Shown here: positions 50,106 through 62,300 of the stretch, in pieces
Layout: every line of letters begins with the position of its first letter
Position numbering within the stretch: the stretch's first letter is position 1
NCBI RefSeq assembly: GCF_021018805.1
Contig: NC_086258.1
Coordinates: 8,967,081 to 9,031,080 of the forward strand
Direction: 5' to 3'
Origin: Prinia subflava
Lineage: Eukaryota > Chordata > Aves > Passeriformes > Cisticolidae
DNA length: 64,000 nt
Program-made: the position numbers and the translations under genes
Notes under the pieces: generated by a model
What the model saw: only the letters and a program-made list of their open reading frames with translations
The model's database searches: none
What the model was told of the DNA's origin: nothing

Positions 50106-52207
50106 GAGCCTCCCCACCCTCACAGAGAAGGATTCCTTTCTCAAATCCCACCCAACCCTGCTCTCTGAAGCCATTCCCCCCATCCTGGCACTCCACCCCT
50201 GTGAAAAATCTCCATGTTCCTTGTTGGTATTTTTGTTTCCTGCAGGAACCAACCCTAACACGGAGCTGCTCTCCAGCCATTTCCCTGCACTACAGGGGGT
50301 GTTTGAGTGCTGTGGGCTCTGTCCCCTCTCCCCTGGCTCTGCTGTTCCCCCAAAACTGGAGTAGCCCCCAGGCCAAGGCTGGGTATCAGGGAAGGATCTC
50401 GCTGCTGGATGCAACAAGGAAAAATAATTCCCCTGGGGATGTGAAACAAGAGGAGCCTTTCCTCTCCTCGAAGCCTTTCCTCCCCCTTTTCTCATTCCCA
50501 CGTTGGTCTCTGGGCATAATGGATCAGCCATAAAAAGCAAGTAACACATTGTGCACTCATTCTTTCGGCTTTGGACAATATCAACGTAATAGACACATAT
50601 TGTTTATTTATTCTGCTGTAGAGCAAGGCAAGGAGGCAGTGCCCAATGTTTAGATGGGGTATTTTTAAATGTTCCCATTCCCCGGGCCCTTATGATGCAT
50701 TAGCCATCAGTAGTCAAATTGCCTCGTATTTGCAATTTTATGGGTTCATTTTATCAAGCACACAGGAGCTGCATTCAAAGCACGGAAATAAAGTATTCCA
50801 CTTTTGTTAGGCAAGCGCTGCTTCAAAGCTAGAGACGGCCAGAAAGCAGAAATCTCTTTTTTTTTTTTCCTTTTCCCTGCCTCTTCTCCAAGCTCATCTC
50901 CAGATATTGCTTCTCTTTGCAGCAGCCACTGCTGGGAGCCCCTTTATGGCTGTGGAGGGTCCTGTGCACACCAGAGCTCCACACCACAGGATTTATCCTT
51001 TTGGAAGATCACTCCCTGCTCCCTGGCTGGCTCAAAATAACTCCCAGCAAAGCCTTGTCCTGGTTGTCCCCAACTCCAGGGGCTCCGAGTGGCACCTTCC
51101 CAGCCAGTCCCAGACTTCAGCTCCCTCACGGAGCAGGGAAAAGTTGCAGGGAGCAAAACCACCGGGAAATCAGCAGGAAAGAGAAGCGTTCAGGGTGGAT
51201 TTGGTGGCCGGGAGGTGTCGGGCAGATCGAGCATTGCCAGGACTTGGGGTCACCCCGCTGCCACCCCCAGGACCTGCGCTGTCCCCTCCTGCCAGCCCAG
51301 GAGCTCCGGGGCTGCGTTTTTGGGAGGGAAACTCGCGTGGTTATCTCCAAAAGGAGCTGCTGCTGGAGGAGAGCTGCCAGAGCAGGAATTTGCTCCCTCT
51401 CGTGGGCTCTGGGGCTGGCGGCCGAGCTTGGCACAGCAGAACGGGATGGGAAATGTCATTTTGAGAAATGTCATTTTGAGAAATGCCATTTTGAGCAATG
51501 TCCCGACTGAGCTCTGGGAGCTTCTGGTCCAGCACGGAGCGAGGCCGAAGACCCCCGGACACGAATCCCTGGGTTCATGAGACAGCATTTGGCAGCCCCA
51601 AATCCACTCTGCTCTTTGATGGGATGGAGTTTGGGCTCTCCAAAGCTCTCAGCTCCTGCTCACACCACACTTTATTGTGTTTGTTGTCTCAGGATTTATT
51701 TCTTCTTTCCACTGCTGTTTAACCAACTCCGCACCCCGTGTGCAGCACGGGCATTTCAGGGCTCGCTCTCAGGGGGAACACACTTCAAATTCCTCCCGTT
51801 CTCGGAACAACAGCTCCAGCTCATGAATCCATAAACCCCCGGCAGCTCCAGTGCCCTTTTACCATTTCAAGCCCGCTTTAATGTGCATTTAAAGCTAAAA
51901 ATCTCCCACAGGTGTCAGGCTGCAGGGAAGAGTGGGAAAACAAGTCAGAGCACGTGTGGAGTGCACAGAGAGCACGGCCAGCCTTTTTTAATGGATTATG
52001 CCGGGATTTTTGTTGATTTTGCCGGGCACAGACAGATCCTGGTGCTTTCTGTGGCTGCTTTGCAGAATTCCCAGTCCAACACAGCTGGGACAGATGTGGC
52101 ACAGCTGGGACAGATGTGGTTTGGGGCTGTCGGAGCCAGAAACCCACATTCTTAACCTCTGCAGCTGGAAAGCCGGAGAGCCACTTCTGGGGCGAATTTA
52201 TGGCTTT
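50106..52207. other. Intergenic, small tandem duplications only
   Basis: Three copies of a 15-bp unit (aaatgtcattttgag) lie at 51451-51495 and a 20-bp tandem pair at 52080-52119. An AT-rich block covers about 50540-50800. No exon recognised. Confidence 0.45.
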
Positions 52208-52300
52208 TAATTTAAATAAACAGGTACTTTAAACTCGTGGAAACTTTGCACTGTAACACTCGCTAAACCCGAACCCGAATGATTGGGCAGCTCGGCCACG
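52208..52300 (+). repeat. Dispersed duplicate, copy B
   Basis: Partner of the copy at 49149-49240: tttaaataaacaggtacttt, then aaactcgtggaaactttgc. It lies immediately upstream of the UBAC1 CpG island. Confidence 0.75.
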
Positions 52301-52607
52301 AACCGTAGGAAATAACACGGTTTGGACGATGCGGTAAAAGTTTTAATAACAAAATATAAAAAGTAATAACTCCCGGTGGCCGGGAATTTAAATCCCACGG
52401 GGAAGGACGGCGGCGGGCCGGGAAGCGGCGGCCCGCGGGCCCCCTCTAACGGCGCCCCGGGGGAACGCCCGCTGCCCCCGGCCGCTCCATCCCGCCCCGC
52501 CCGGGGCAGCAGCACCGCCCCGGTGCCTCCCGGTGTCCCCGGAGTGTCCGCGACCCCTCAGGCCTGCCCGGGCCGCCGCAGGGACCCCCCGAGCCCTCAG
52601 GGACGGA

Positions 52608-52626
52608 ACTACAACTCCCGGCGTGC
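52608..52626 (+). promoter_or_regulatory. ZNF143-type promoter motif (distal)
   Basis: ACTACAACTCCCGGCGTGC matches the known promoter motif ACTACAAYTCCCAGCATGC at all but two positions. This motif is bound by ZNF143, with THAP11/HCFC1 association, and marks CpG-island promoters. Confidence 0.7.
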
Positions 52627-52889
52627 ACCGGGCGGCGCCGCAGTCCCAGCGCGCACCGGGACGGGCGGGGAGACCGCGACCCCACAATGCATCGGGGCAG
52701 CTCCATGTTAACTGCAGAGGAGCCGCTGATAAACGGTTTTAGACGTCGTTAAGCGCCATTAAGTGTCATTAATCGTTTGTTGAAGGTTTATTAGAGGTTT
52801 AATAAAGATGAAAAACTCGACTGCCCGCCCAGGGGTGTGAAGCGGGGGGTTTCTACGCCTTCCTTTCCGGAGGAGTCCGCGGCGGTAGA

Positions 52890-52908
52890 ACTACATCTCC
52901 CAGCATGC
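52890..52908 (+). promoter_or_regulatory. ZNF143-type promoter motif (proximal)
   Basis: ACTACATCTCCCAGCATGC differs from the consensus at one core position. It lies about 295 nt before the UBAC1 ATG and 282 nt after the distal copy, in the same orientation. Confidence 0.78.
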
Positions 52909-53184
52909 CCCGGCGGTGCCCGGCGTTTCCGTTTCCGAGCGCGGCGGGAGCGCCGCCGTGTCCCCGGAGGGACGGCGGGGCCGGGGCGGTGACACCGGCG
53001 GTGACAGCGGCCAGGGCCGGGCCGGGCACAGCCAGCGCCGCGCTCCCCGCGCCGCCCGGGCCGGGCCGCCGCTCCCCCGGGCCGGGCGGGGTCACCTTCA
53101 TGGGCGGGCGGGAGCTGCCCGGGGCCTGCTGAGGCGGCGGCGGCGGGGGCGGAGCGCCGGGACCGGGAGCGGGAGCGGGGGGCG

Positions 53185-53322
53185 ATGTTCGTGCAGGAGG
53201 AGAAGATCTTCACGGGGAAGGTGCTGAGGCTCCATGTGTGCACCATGGAGGGTGCCGAGTGGCTGGAGGAGGTGCCCGAGGACACCACGGTGGAGAAGCT
53301 CAAGGAGCGGTGCCTGAAGCAC
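53185..53322 (+). CDS. UBAC1: UBAC1 exon 1
   Basis: Encodes residues 1-46 ([20 protein letters not shown] through ERCLKH), the first half of the ubiquitin-like domain. The start agrees with the family N-terminus and has G at -3. Donor gcac|gtaagg, phase 0. Confidence 0.95.
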
Positions 53323-56300
53323 GTAAGGAGCAGGGAGCGGGGCGGCGGCACCGGGCTGAGCCTCCGGGAGCGCCCCAAACCTGCGGGGATGGGGCTGGGA
53401 ATCACCGGGGACCGAGGGGACGGCTGGGATTAACAGTCCGGGGGAATGGAGAACTGCCCCAAGTGAGGAAAAGTGATTTTTCCAACGCCTTGTAAATGGC
53501 CTTGGAAAGAAGGGGGGGAAATCAGCTCGAGTAAAGAGGTGGCTTTGTGTCCTGGTTTGCTGTGTCTGCTCCCTCCCCTCCTAGAATTACGTGAAACTGT
53601 TCCTTACGGAAGTGAAACCCCCTTTTGGAGAGTTTTATGTGTTGGTAAAGGAGGATTTGGGCAGGAATCCCTCGGTAACGTTTGGTTACAGAGTTTGGCC
53701 TGTGTTCTTTAGGGATCCCAGCTCTGCCCGTGCTGCTGGGTGTGAGTTGGACTCCAGCCTGGTTTGTTTCTGTGTCTGAACAAAGAAGGAAGGGAGGAGG
53801 AGGAATTACCTGTTTCGTTAAAATCTTAGCGCAGCCTCACCCTGTGCTGGCACTGGAGCAGCTGAGGTGTGTTTTGGAGGAGGTAAAACCTCTTCTAACG
53901 CTCTCCTTGTGCTTTAAACAAGATCTTGATGGAGGTGGCCAAAGGCTCACTCGTTTGTCGCTGTGTGGAAGGGAAAACGTGGCCAGAGCAAGGCACGGGC
54001 TGTGGGAGCAGAGCAGAGCCCAGGCTCTGTGGTGTGTTGAAAATCCCAGCTGTGAAGCCATTCCCCTCATCCTGTAAAACCCCATCCAACTCTCCTTGTT
54101 CCTGCACTGGAAGGGTTCCTTGGCATCTTTATTTCACCCAGGAAATAAAACCTTTAACCCTTCCAACGGGAGTTAGCTGGTTACAGATGACAGGGATCTT
54201 CTCCTGCTGTCCATTTTTTATGTCCAAAAGGCTCGGGCACAGCTGGGTGTTGCTGCCCTGACTGACAGCAGCAGCGTGACCCGTGGCCAGGAGCCCAGGG
54301 CCAGCACAGCCCGGCCTGGCAGCTGCACTCCTGACCTGCTGCATTTCTTCCCTGGAACCCTGGAGCTGGCAAAAGCTGGAGCCTCAGCTCCTCCCTTTGG
54401 AGCACAACCCACCGAATCACATTTATTAGTTGGGGGGAGTTTGCCTTTAAAGTCTTGCAAACACTTTTTCTATATAAAACCTGTGCAATAGGAGAAGATC
54501 CCTGTAATCTGTAACCATTTAACTCCCGTTGGAAGGGTTAAAGGTTTTATTTCCTGGATGAAATAAAACCTTTAACTGCCCAGGAAATAAAACCTTTTTC
54601 AGCACAGGAAGAGGGAGCGAGGGATGGAGTTTTACAGGATGAGGGGGAATGGCTTCACACTGACAGAGAGCAGGTTTAGAGACTATTTGATAGCTCAGGG
54701 TGATATTTGATTTCAATCTCTGCTGCTGTGTGCAAAAATCCATCCTGGGGTGGATTTCCATAACTACAATGGACCACAAATAGTTTAATGGAGGGGGAAA
54801 ATAGACCTGGAAAAATCATGGTTCCTGCTCATGGACTGAATCTTGATAACACCTTGAGATAATTTCTGCAGGCACCTCTTTCAAGAGACTGATGATTCTG
54901 TTCTGAAAGTCTGAAATCATTCTTCCAGGAAGCAGAGGGAGATGTTTGTAACAGGTTGTGGCTGGGGAAGTGACCACTTTTCCCTCCATGACCTTCAAAT
55001 GCTGGCTGATCTTTGAATTGTCACTCTTGATGTCTTTATTTCCCCCTAATTTGATGTTTTGGGGTCTTTTTGTTAGACAAAGAAATAAACCTCTCCCACT
55101 GGTTTTTCCCCTTCCCTGAAACATTGGTTGAAACAGATGGTTTAAGCCACCCAAGTTTAATAGGAGGGAGTGTCAGGGCTATTTTCAAATGTTTCTGTTA
55201 TTAAAAGAAAACAAAACAAAAAGGTTTTTATATTTTAAAACCAACAAAGCCTTGTGGTTTACCAGGATTGCAAGCTTTGCACGAGGTGTTTGGCATCACC
55301 AGGGCTTAGGAGTCCAGCAGTTGCTGGGGCACCTGTGACAAAAGTTTGTCCCCTGCTTGGCAGAGCAGCGTGCTGGGAACCCCAGAATTAGAAAGAAAAG
55401 GTGAGAATGAGTAAAGGCACTGCTGGTCAGGTGTTTTTTCTGTCTCCAGGGCATTTAAAATGTGAAGATCAGCCAAGTGTTTCACTCTGCAGCCCCTTCA
55501 GTGTCTGTAGTGCCCATTATTCTCTGCAGTTGTTACTGGAGTGATTGGAACAACAGAGAAATAAGAATTAGTGCCCACAGAACTTTAATTTTCTTGCTTA
55601 AACTTTTACCTGATTATGATCAATTACTGCCCACATTTATTGTGTGATGAAAATCCCACGTTTCCCCACGTTCTCCTTTATATGTGCTGGGGGAAATGGA
55701 AATGGGGCTGTGTGTCCACCCCAGCTGCTCTTTTCAGCTGCTCTTACCCTCAGGACCTGGAACAGGAATATTCTGAGCCTGCCTGCAGAGATGTTCCCTG
55801 CTGCCCCCAGGCATTCCGGGCACCTTATCAGATCCATTTCAGGAGGTGCTCCCAGCTGTTAATGTGTTCTTTGGCCTTGGTTCAGCACTTGAGGAGCTGC
55901 AGGGCGCCTGAGCAGCTCCTGTTAGACAAAGCAGGGCTCAGATATTCTCCCCTCAATCTCAGTGAGGCATCAGAACCAGGTTCAGGTGAGGGACTGGAAT
56001 CCGCGTTGGAAACAAAAATGTTTTGTTTGGAAAACAGCAGAGCTGAGCTCTCCATCAGCTGCAGTGTGCAGGAAAGGTGGTGAGGGACTAAAAAAGCTCC
56101 TTTGGAACAGCACTAAATGCTCCACCAGAATTTGGGATTTCAGTGGGATTTCCATGGCTCTGTTGCACAAAAGGTGAACGTGGTGGAAGAGGCTTGGTAG
56201 AAACATTGAGAAGTGTCACTGAAAGGTGTTTGCTGTGAGCAGAACAGGCAAGGTCAGTGTGAAATGTTGTGTTCTGTGGTGAGAACGGCAGCAGCAATTT

Positions 56301-59300
56301 CACGTTGTTATTTCTGATTTTGCCTTTCTGGAATTGCAAGCACTTTGCTTTCTTTTTTGCACTCAAACAAATTGGAAGCCTCTAGATGCACTGATGGAAT
56401 AATGTTCCTGAAATCTCTCACTGTGCATCTGGAGCCACTCTGGTGTGAGGAGGAGGCAGCTCGAGGCTTGTGTGAGCACTCTTTTTTTAGGATTTGAGCT
56501 GATTTCCTGGAGAATTAATTGACATGCAACTTAGAGCTGCAATAAGGGAATGAGCACAAAAAAAAGCATTGTATTCTAATTATTTATGGTTGGGAGGAAG
56601 AGCTGTGAGTGGAACTTCAGTTCAGCCCTTTCAGCAGGAACCCAGGTTAGGGCTCCAGCAGCCAAATCTCTTAATTTCAGCTTGAAACAAGGTGCAGAAA
56701 CTGCCCAGTTTAAGGTCAGATAAACCAAAATCACTGCTGGCAGTGCCTTGTTTACTCTGAGAGTAAATAATAATTATGAGGTGAAGCAGAGAGTCTGTCC
56801 TGTTTGGACACTCCACATGAGAACATTCATCATTCCAGCCTTCCCTCCTGTAAAACACTGCTGCTCTTGGTAGATTGGCATTTTTATTTTATTTTTATTA
56901 GATTGGCAATTGGTGAAACCAATTGCTGCTCACCAAGAGTGTGAGACCTCAGTGATCAGAATTACCATAGCACTGGGTCCTGGAGCATCCTTGCTCCAAA
57001 TCTCCAACACTTCCAGAATTCAGTGTGAGAGAGCACAAATCCACTCACACAGGCACAAATCAAGCCTCATTTTCTGTAATAAAATGCTTGATGTGCACTG
57101 ACCTCTGGCTTAAGCTCTGGAGAAGCCAGGAAATGATGCCCAGTTTGTATGTGGAGAATCCTGAGCGCCTCATTCCTGTGTTGTGATCTGCAGTATTTAT
57201 TGTCTCCTGCAGTGTGTTCCTGGCAGCTTGGAGGATCCCAAAACTGTGACACATCATAAGCTGATCCATGCTACTTCTGAGAAGGTGCTGACAGACACAA
57301 AAACAGTGTTGGAGGAGAACATTCAGGACAGAGGTGAGATTGTCTGGCTTTGAATTTTACCAGTCTGGAAGCGGGAGCTTGGGTTTCGTCTGGCAAATTC
57401 CAAACGTTTTTAAGATTTTCTCTCTGCTTTGCCACGGGAAGCTAAATAAATGGAAGCAACACAAAATTCACCTCCAGGAAGAGCTGAATTTGAGGGGTAT
57501 CTTGCAGGAGGTGCTCTCTAACCGTGGCAGTGTCCTTCTCTCACAGATGTGCTGCTGCTGGTCAAGAAGCGCGCGCCGACGCTGCTGCCCAAGATGGCAG
57601 ATGTGGTTGCAGAGGAGAAGGTGAGTCTGAAACACTTTGGATTAACTCCTTTATTGATGCTGTGTGGAAGGGTTACTGGGATGTACTGTCCTCGGAGAGG
57701 CTGCCAGTTAAATCCTACAGGAATTGCTTCCAAACTTACAGGAGGCTGATTTTGCGTTTTTAACTGTCATTCTGAGAACATTTGCCTTAAAATAAGACAC
57801 GCAGTAACACTCAGTGAAAATGTTACAGATTTAATTTTTGAACAAAGGTCTAATAACTAAAATACAGTTCTGCAAGTGCCTTAGTTTGTTAGAAAACCCA
57901 GAGAGATGTGTTGGCTTGCTGTCAGTTGTGTTCTGCCTTTAGTTCTGTGTGGCTTGTCCCTGTAACCAGCCTCTAGAGCTGGAATGTCGCCCCTCACTGT
58001 TTTATTTTGTTGGAGTTGTTCCTGAGGGTCACGATGGTGTTTATGTATCACATAAACTCAGAGGCCTCCAGGTTCTCTGGGATACATCACTGTCCCTCTT
58101 TATGCTGGAATTTCCCTGCGTGTTTAGATCTCAGGACTGAAGGTGGGGCAGCCCAACTGAGCTCTGTAATTGCAGGATGACACTGGAGCTGTTAATCCGT
58201 GGCATTACGAGTGACAGGGCACTGCTTGGGGTGGAACACAAAACTCTGTGCTGTGTTCTCTGTTCTGAAACCTGCTCGTGTTCCCCTCCCTGCAGAGGAA
58301 GCAGGAGCAGAAGGCTCCTGACAAGGATGCCATCCTCAAAGCCACTGCCAACCTGCCCGCCCGCAGCGTGGACCGCACCGTGACCCACCACAACATGAGG
58401 GATGTAAGTCCTGCAGCTGCTTTAACTCACACACCACTATCCAAACACATATTTATGTGTTATTTCTTTTCTTTGAATGCAGTTCTCTTTTCTCTGTGAG
58501 AGAAATTCAGATGTCTGTAATGTGTGTTAAATAGCTTAAGGTTTAGACACAGCTCATGGTATTTAGTGATGGTAAAATACCGTCCTAAATTATGATTTTA
58601 AATGTTTTGTTTGGGCTTGGAAAAAGCCTCAGAGCATATCCAAGATCTGGCAAATGTGAAGTTATGGGGGTTTATTTCTTCAGTCTTACATAATTCAGGG
58701 CTTTCCTGAGGTTTATTCCCTTTCCCTGACCACTGCCCATGGGGTGTGGTAGAAATAAAAGGACTTTTCTGCCCACGAGCTTTTGCTTCCGTGTAACACT
58801 TCAGGGGAAGGTCCCAGGCCTCCTGAGAGACTAAACAATGAAAATAAAGCCCTAAGAAAGCAACTTTGTGTCCAGAGGGCCAGGCTGCTGCTGTGTTACT
58901 AACACTAAATACATTAAGATTCACTTTTGGCTGGTAACTTCATGTCTAAATGCTTTGACAGTTTCCTTTCTTGCAGTTCCAGACAGAGCTCCGGAAGATT
59001 TTAGTGTCTCTCATAGAAGTTGCACAGAAATTGCTGGCACTGAACCCTGATGCAGTTGAACTGTTTAAGAAGGCAAATGGTATGAACAGATCTTTAGAGT
59101 TGCTAGTTCAATCCTGGGGATTTGTTTTTGGAGTGTAGGAATGGGCTCAAAGTGAAGTTCAGGCACTGATGTGGCAGCAAAGCTGCTGAAAACTTTATGG
59201 CAAAAGTTTCACCTTGTGGATAAAAGTCATGGATATAAAAGGTCTCTTTGGGATGGGTGAGAAGTTCCATTTAAAAATTATTAGTAGGGTTGGTATGGAA

Positions 59301-62300
59301 TAATGGAAAATTCACAAGGATGCAGTAAAATGAGGAGAAATGGTGGCAGTTGGTGGGAAATGCTCATCCTTGAGATCTGCTATGGCCAGATCCAACTTAA
59401 TTTCTAGAGAAATGCTTAATAGATCTTCAGTGAATCTCATATATTCAACTGTGTGGAAATCCTGTGGTCATGTGGGAGTTATTGGCCTTTTGTTTGAGAT
59501 CTTGAACACATCTGGGCAAAGTCTTTGTCCTGGAAGAATCAATCTGAGCCCAGGCAAGCTGAGTGCAGCAAATTACATGATGAGGTGGCAAACTGGGGGC
59601 AGGAACAAAAGAAGGGCTGGGAGAGAGAATGAGGATTGAACTTCACACATGCCATTGCATTGACACAGGGGTTTGTGTGAGGCCGGGGTGGCTCTGAGCT
59701 CTGTTTTGTCTGTGTGTGTGCAGCCATGCTGGATGAGGATGAGGAGGACAGGGTGGACGAGATCGCGCTGCGCCAGCTCACCGAGATGGGCTTCCCAGAG
59801 AGCAGAGCTGTCAAAGCCCTGCGCCTGAACCAGTGAGTGCTCCAGCACCCCCCTGCCACCGAATGCTTGTGCTGTGACACAGATCTGCAGCTTTTTTGTC
59901 TCCTTTTCTGGGTCACCTCAGTCGGGTTGGCTCCAAGCAGCGCTGCCTCGGGCGCAGTGCAGGTGGCACAGGGCTGCCAGGCTGCCGCTGCTCCCAAGAA
60001 CCAAACTCACTTTTTCTTCAGCTTTCAAAGATTTGACAGAGGAAAGGGCAAACTTAGCCCATCCGCACTGGCCTTTCAGCTGTAGAAATATACTTTGTGC
60101 TGATCTTTAAAAAATTCCAAGAATATTGTGAAGTCCAGAGTTACACACTCCTTGCACTGCTGTTATCTTTGCTTTTTCCTGCAGTAAAATAGGAGGTTAT
60201 GTTCTTCTCATGCCCCATGAACAGCCAGCTGTGCTGCCTCATTCCTCAGAGGGGTTTGTTAGGCCATCCTTGAAAAATTTTGGTGGTAGAGTCCACAGCA
60301 TATCCCAGTCACACTTTTCCAGTATCTCAGGAAGACTTTCTCCCCTGCTGTCCTGCAGCTTTCATGTTGTAACAATAAAGCCAAAGAAGGAAAGGCTTTC
60401 CTTCCATGAGTGTGCAACAATTCCTGTGTGTCAAATGGAGTTACACACTCCTTACACTGTTGTTATCTTTGCTTTTTCCTTTCTGCCTGTTGGGAGGAGG
60501 TGTTTGGGAGCTCTGGGGATCCCTTAGTTGCACTGCACAGCGAGTGATGGTGTCACACCACGGTGTCCTGCTCCCTCCCCCTGAGGAGCAGAGCTCTGGG
60601 CACCTGAGATGTGGCTCCAGTGCGAATTTGGAACATGCCTTGGTGGCAGTTCTGTCCACAGCTGCAAACAGCCAGTGCTTCTTTGGGAAACAAGGCAGAT
60701 ACTGCAGAGTGAGGCGACTCCCTCAGAAATGCCTTTTAGAACCTGGCTTACAGATCCAAGCTGGACTTGGGGCCTCTCTTTGCCCGGATTCAGACACGAT
60801 TTCAGATGCCCAGAGAACTGAGGTGCTCTGAGATTTACCCCAAAACTTTATTTATGAGTTTTGAGGTGCTAATTACCCTTCAGGTGCATCCACCCTGGGG
60901 ATAAGTGAAGGCATGTGGAGCTGTGCTGTCCCAGAGCGTTCCTCACGGCGTTCCCCTGTGTTTTGCAGCATGTCGGTGACCCAGGCCATGGAGTGGCTGA
61001 TAGAACATGCTGATGACCCTGCTGTGGATGCTCCTCTGCCAGGCCAGGCTCCTGCAGAAGCCCCAGCTGAAGCTGCTGCCTCCTCTGCTGAGGCAGCTGC
61101 AGGTCCCAGCCCGGAGGAGGGCGGGGAAGAGGCCAAGGATGAGCTGACGGAAATCTTCAAGAAGATCCGGAGGAAAAGAGAGTTTCGTCCTGACCCACGG
61201 GTGGGTGCTGCTCATCCCCTGGGGAACTGCTGGGACTGGGAGGGATTTTGTGCTTGTGAAATCCAAATAACTGTTTAGTTAATAAATGAAATGGGGCCTT
61301 TGGTTAGATGGGTATTGTGCTGGCATGGCAGTATTTCAGTGGAGGTGTTTAGGGAGTGTGTAAATTCAGGGATTTTACCTCAGGGATGCAATACTGTCTG
61401 GGATTTCAGGATCTCCATGAAAGGCATTGCTCCTTCTGCACCTGGAACCTCTCTGAGGAGACTGAAGTGAGCTCCAGACCCCAGGCATTGCTGTTTTCAC
61501 TGTGTTTGATGGCCTGGGTGCAATTTCTAAACAATGAAACATGCTTGTACCATTATCCTGGTATGTTTGTCTGAATACATCACACTCACCAGCAGTGTAA
61601 TAAATCTGGGAAGTGAAATTAAATGCAGTGAATGGAACCACAAATGCACATGAAGGCTGGTCTGTCAGTGAGATGTGAACAAGAGCTTTGTGACAGGAGA
61701 GGAGGGCCAAAATGAGGGGGTTTTCCCTCATTTTCTTTCTCTTTTTTACTCCAGGTACACTTGCTCTTTGCCTTGCATTCCAGTGTTGAGGGTGGAACTA
61801 CCTTCACTCCTAAGATATTTTTCTTCTTCCATAATAAATAGACTTTTGATAAAGAATATTTGAAAACTTTGTTAATAAAATTACTGAGTGCTCTGCATAT
61901 GGAAATAATGAGGGGGTTTTACCTCACATAAAGCTGTGCACAGAAGGTGAAGGGATCTGCTTGCTCTCATTTCTGCTCTAATGTAACATTTATTGAGCTG
62001 TGGGGTTCTTCTCTAGGCTGTCATTGCCCTGATGGAGATGGGATTTGATGAAAAGGAAGTGGTGGATGCACTCAGAGTGAACAACAACCAGCAAAACGCA
62101 GCTGTGAGTACAAATCCTTCCTGCTCCTTGCTGCTCCAAGGGTCTGGCCCACTGATGCTTCTCATCCTTAAACTAGATCATGTTTGGATCTGTCCTAAAG
62201 TCAGCTCCTACTGAAGGAGCACAAATTCTGTGCCTCCTTGAAATTGGATAAACAAATAAAAATTGGAATGACTCCAAAGGGTTTGGACTCCTCAGAGGAG

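Larger units (their letters stand above)
52380..53420 (+). promoter_or_regulatory. UBAC1: CpG-island promoter of UBAC1
   Basis: About 1 kb of very GC- and CpG-rich DNA ending just after the first UBAC1 coding exon. There is no TATA box at a plausible distance from the ATG, as is usual for CpG-island housekeeping promoters. It contains two near-consensus ZNF143-type motifs on the + strand. An AT-rich gap at about 52725-52815 splits it into two lobes, so a second, divergent start site is possible but unsupported. Confidence 0.8.
53323..57212 (+). other. UBAC1 intron 1
   Basis: A 3890-nt intron, the largest seen in this gene. Its notable content is the inverted repeat at 54051-54659. Other parts are unique with short A- or T-rich runs (for example 55200-55215) and carry no exon. 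The acceptor is tctcctgcag|tgtgt. Confidence 0.85.

Noticed and set aside
52388..52706. Arg/Pro/Gly-rich open frames in the CpG island, possibly a divergent gene
   Set aside because: GC-rich DNA has few stop codons; the frames overlap each other on both strands and have no recognisable domain or splice continuation.
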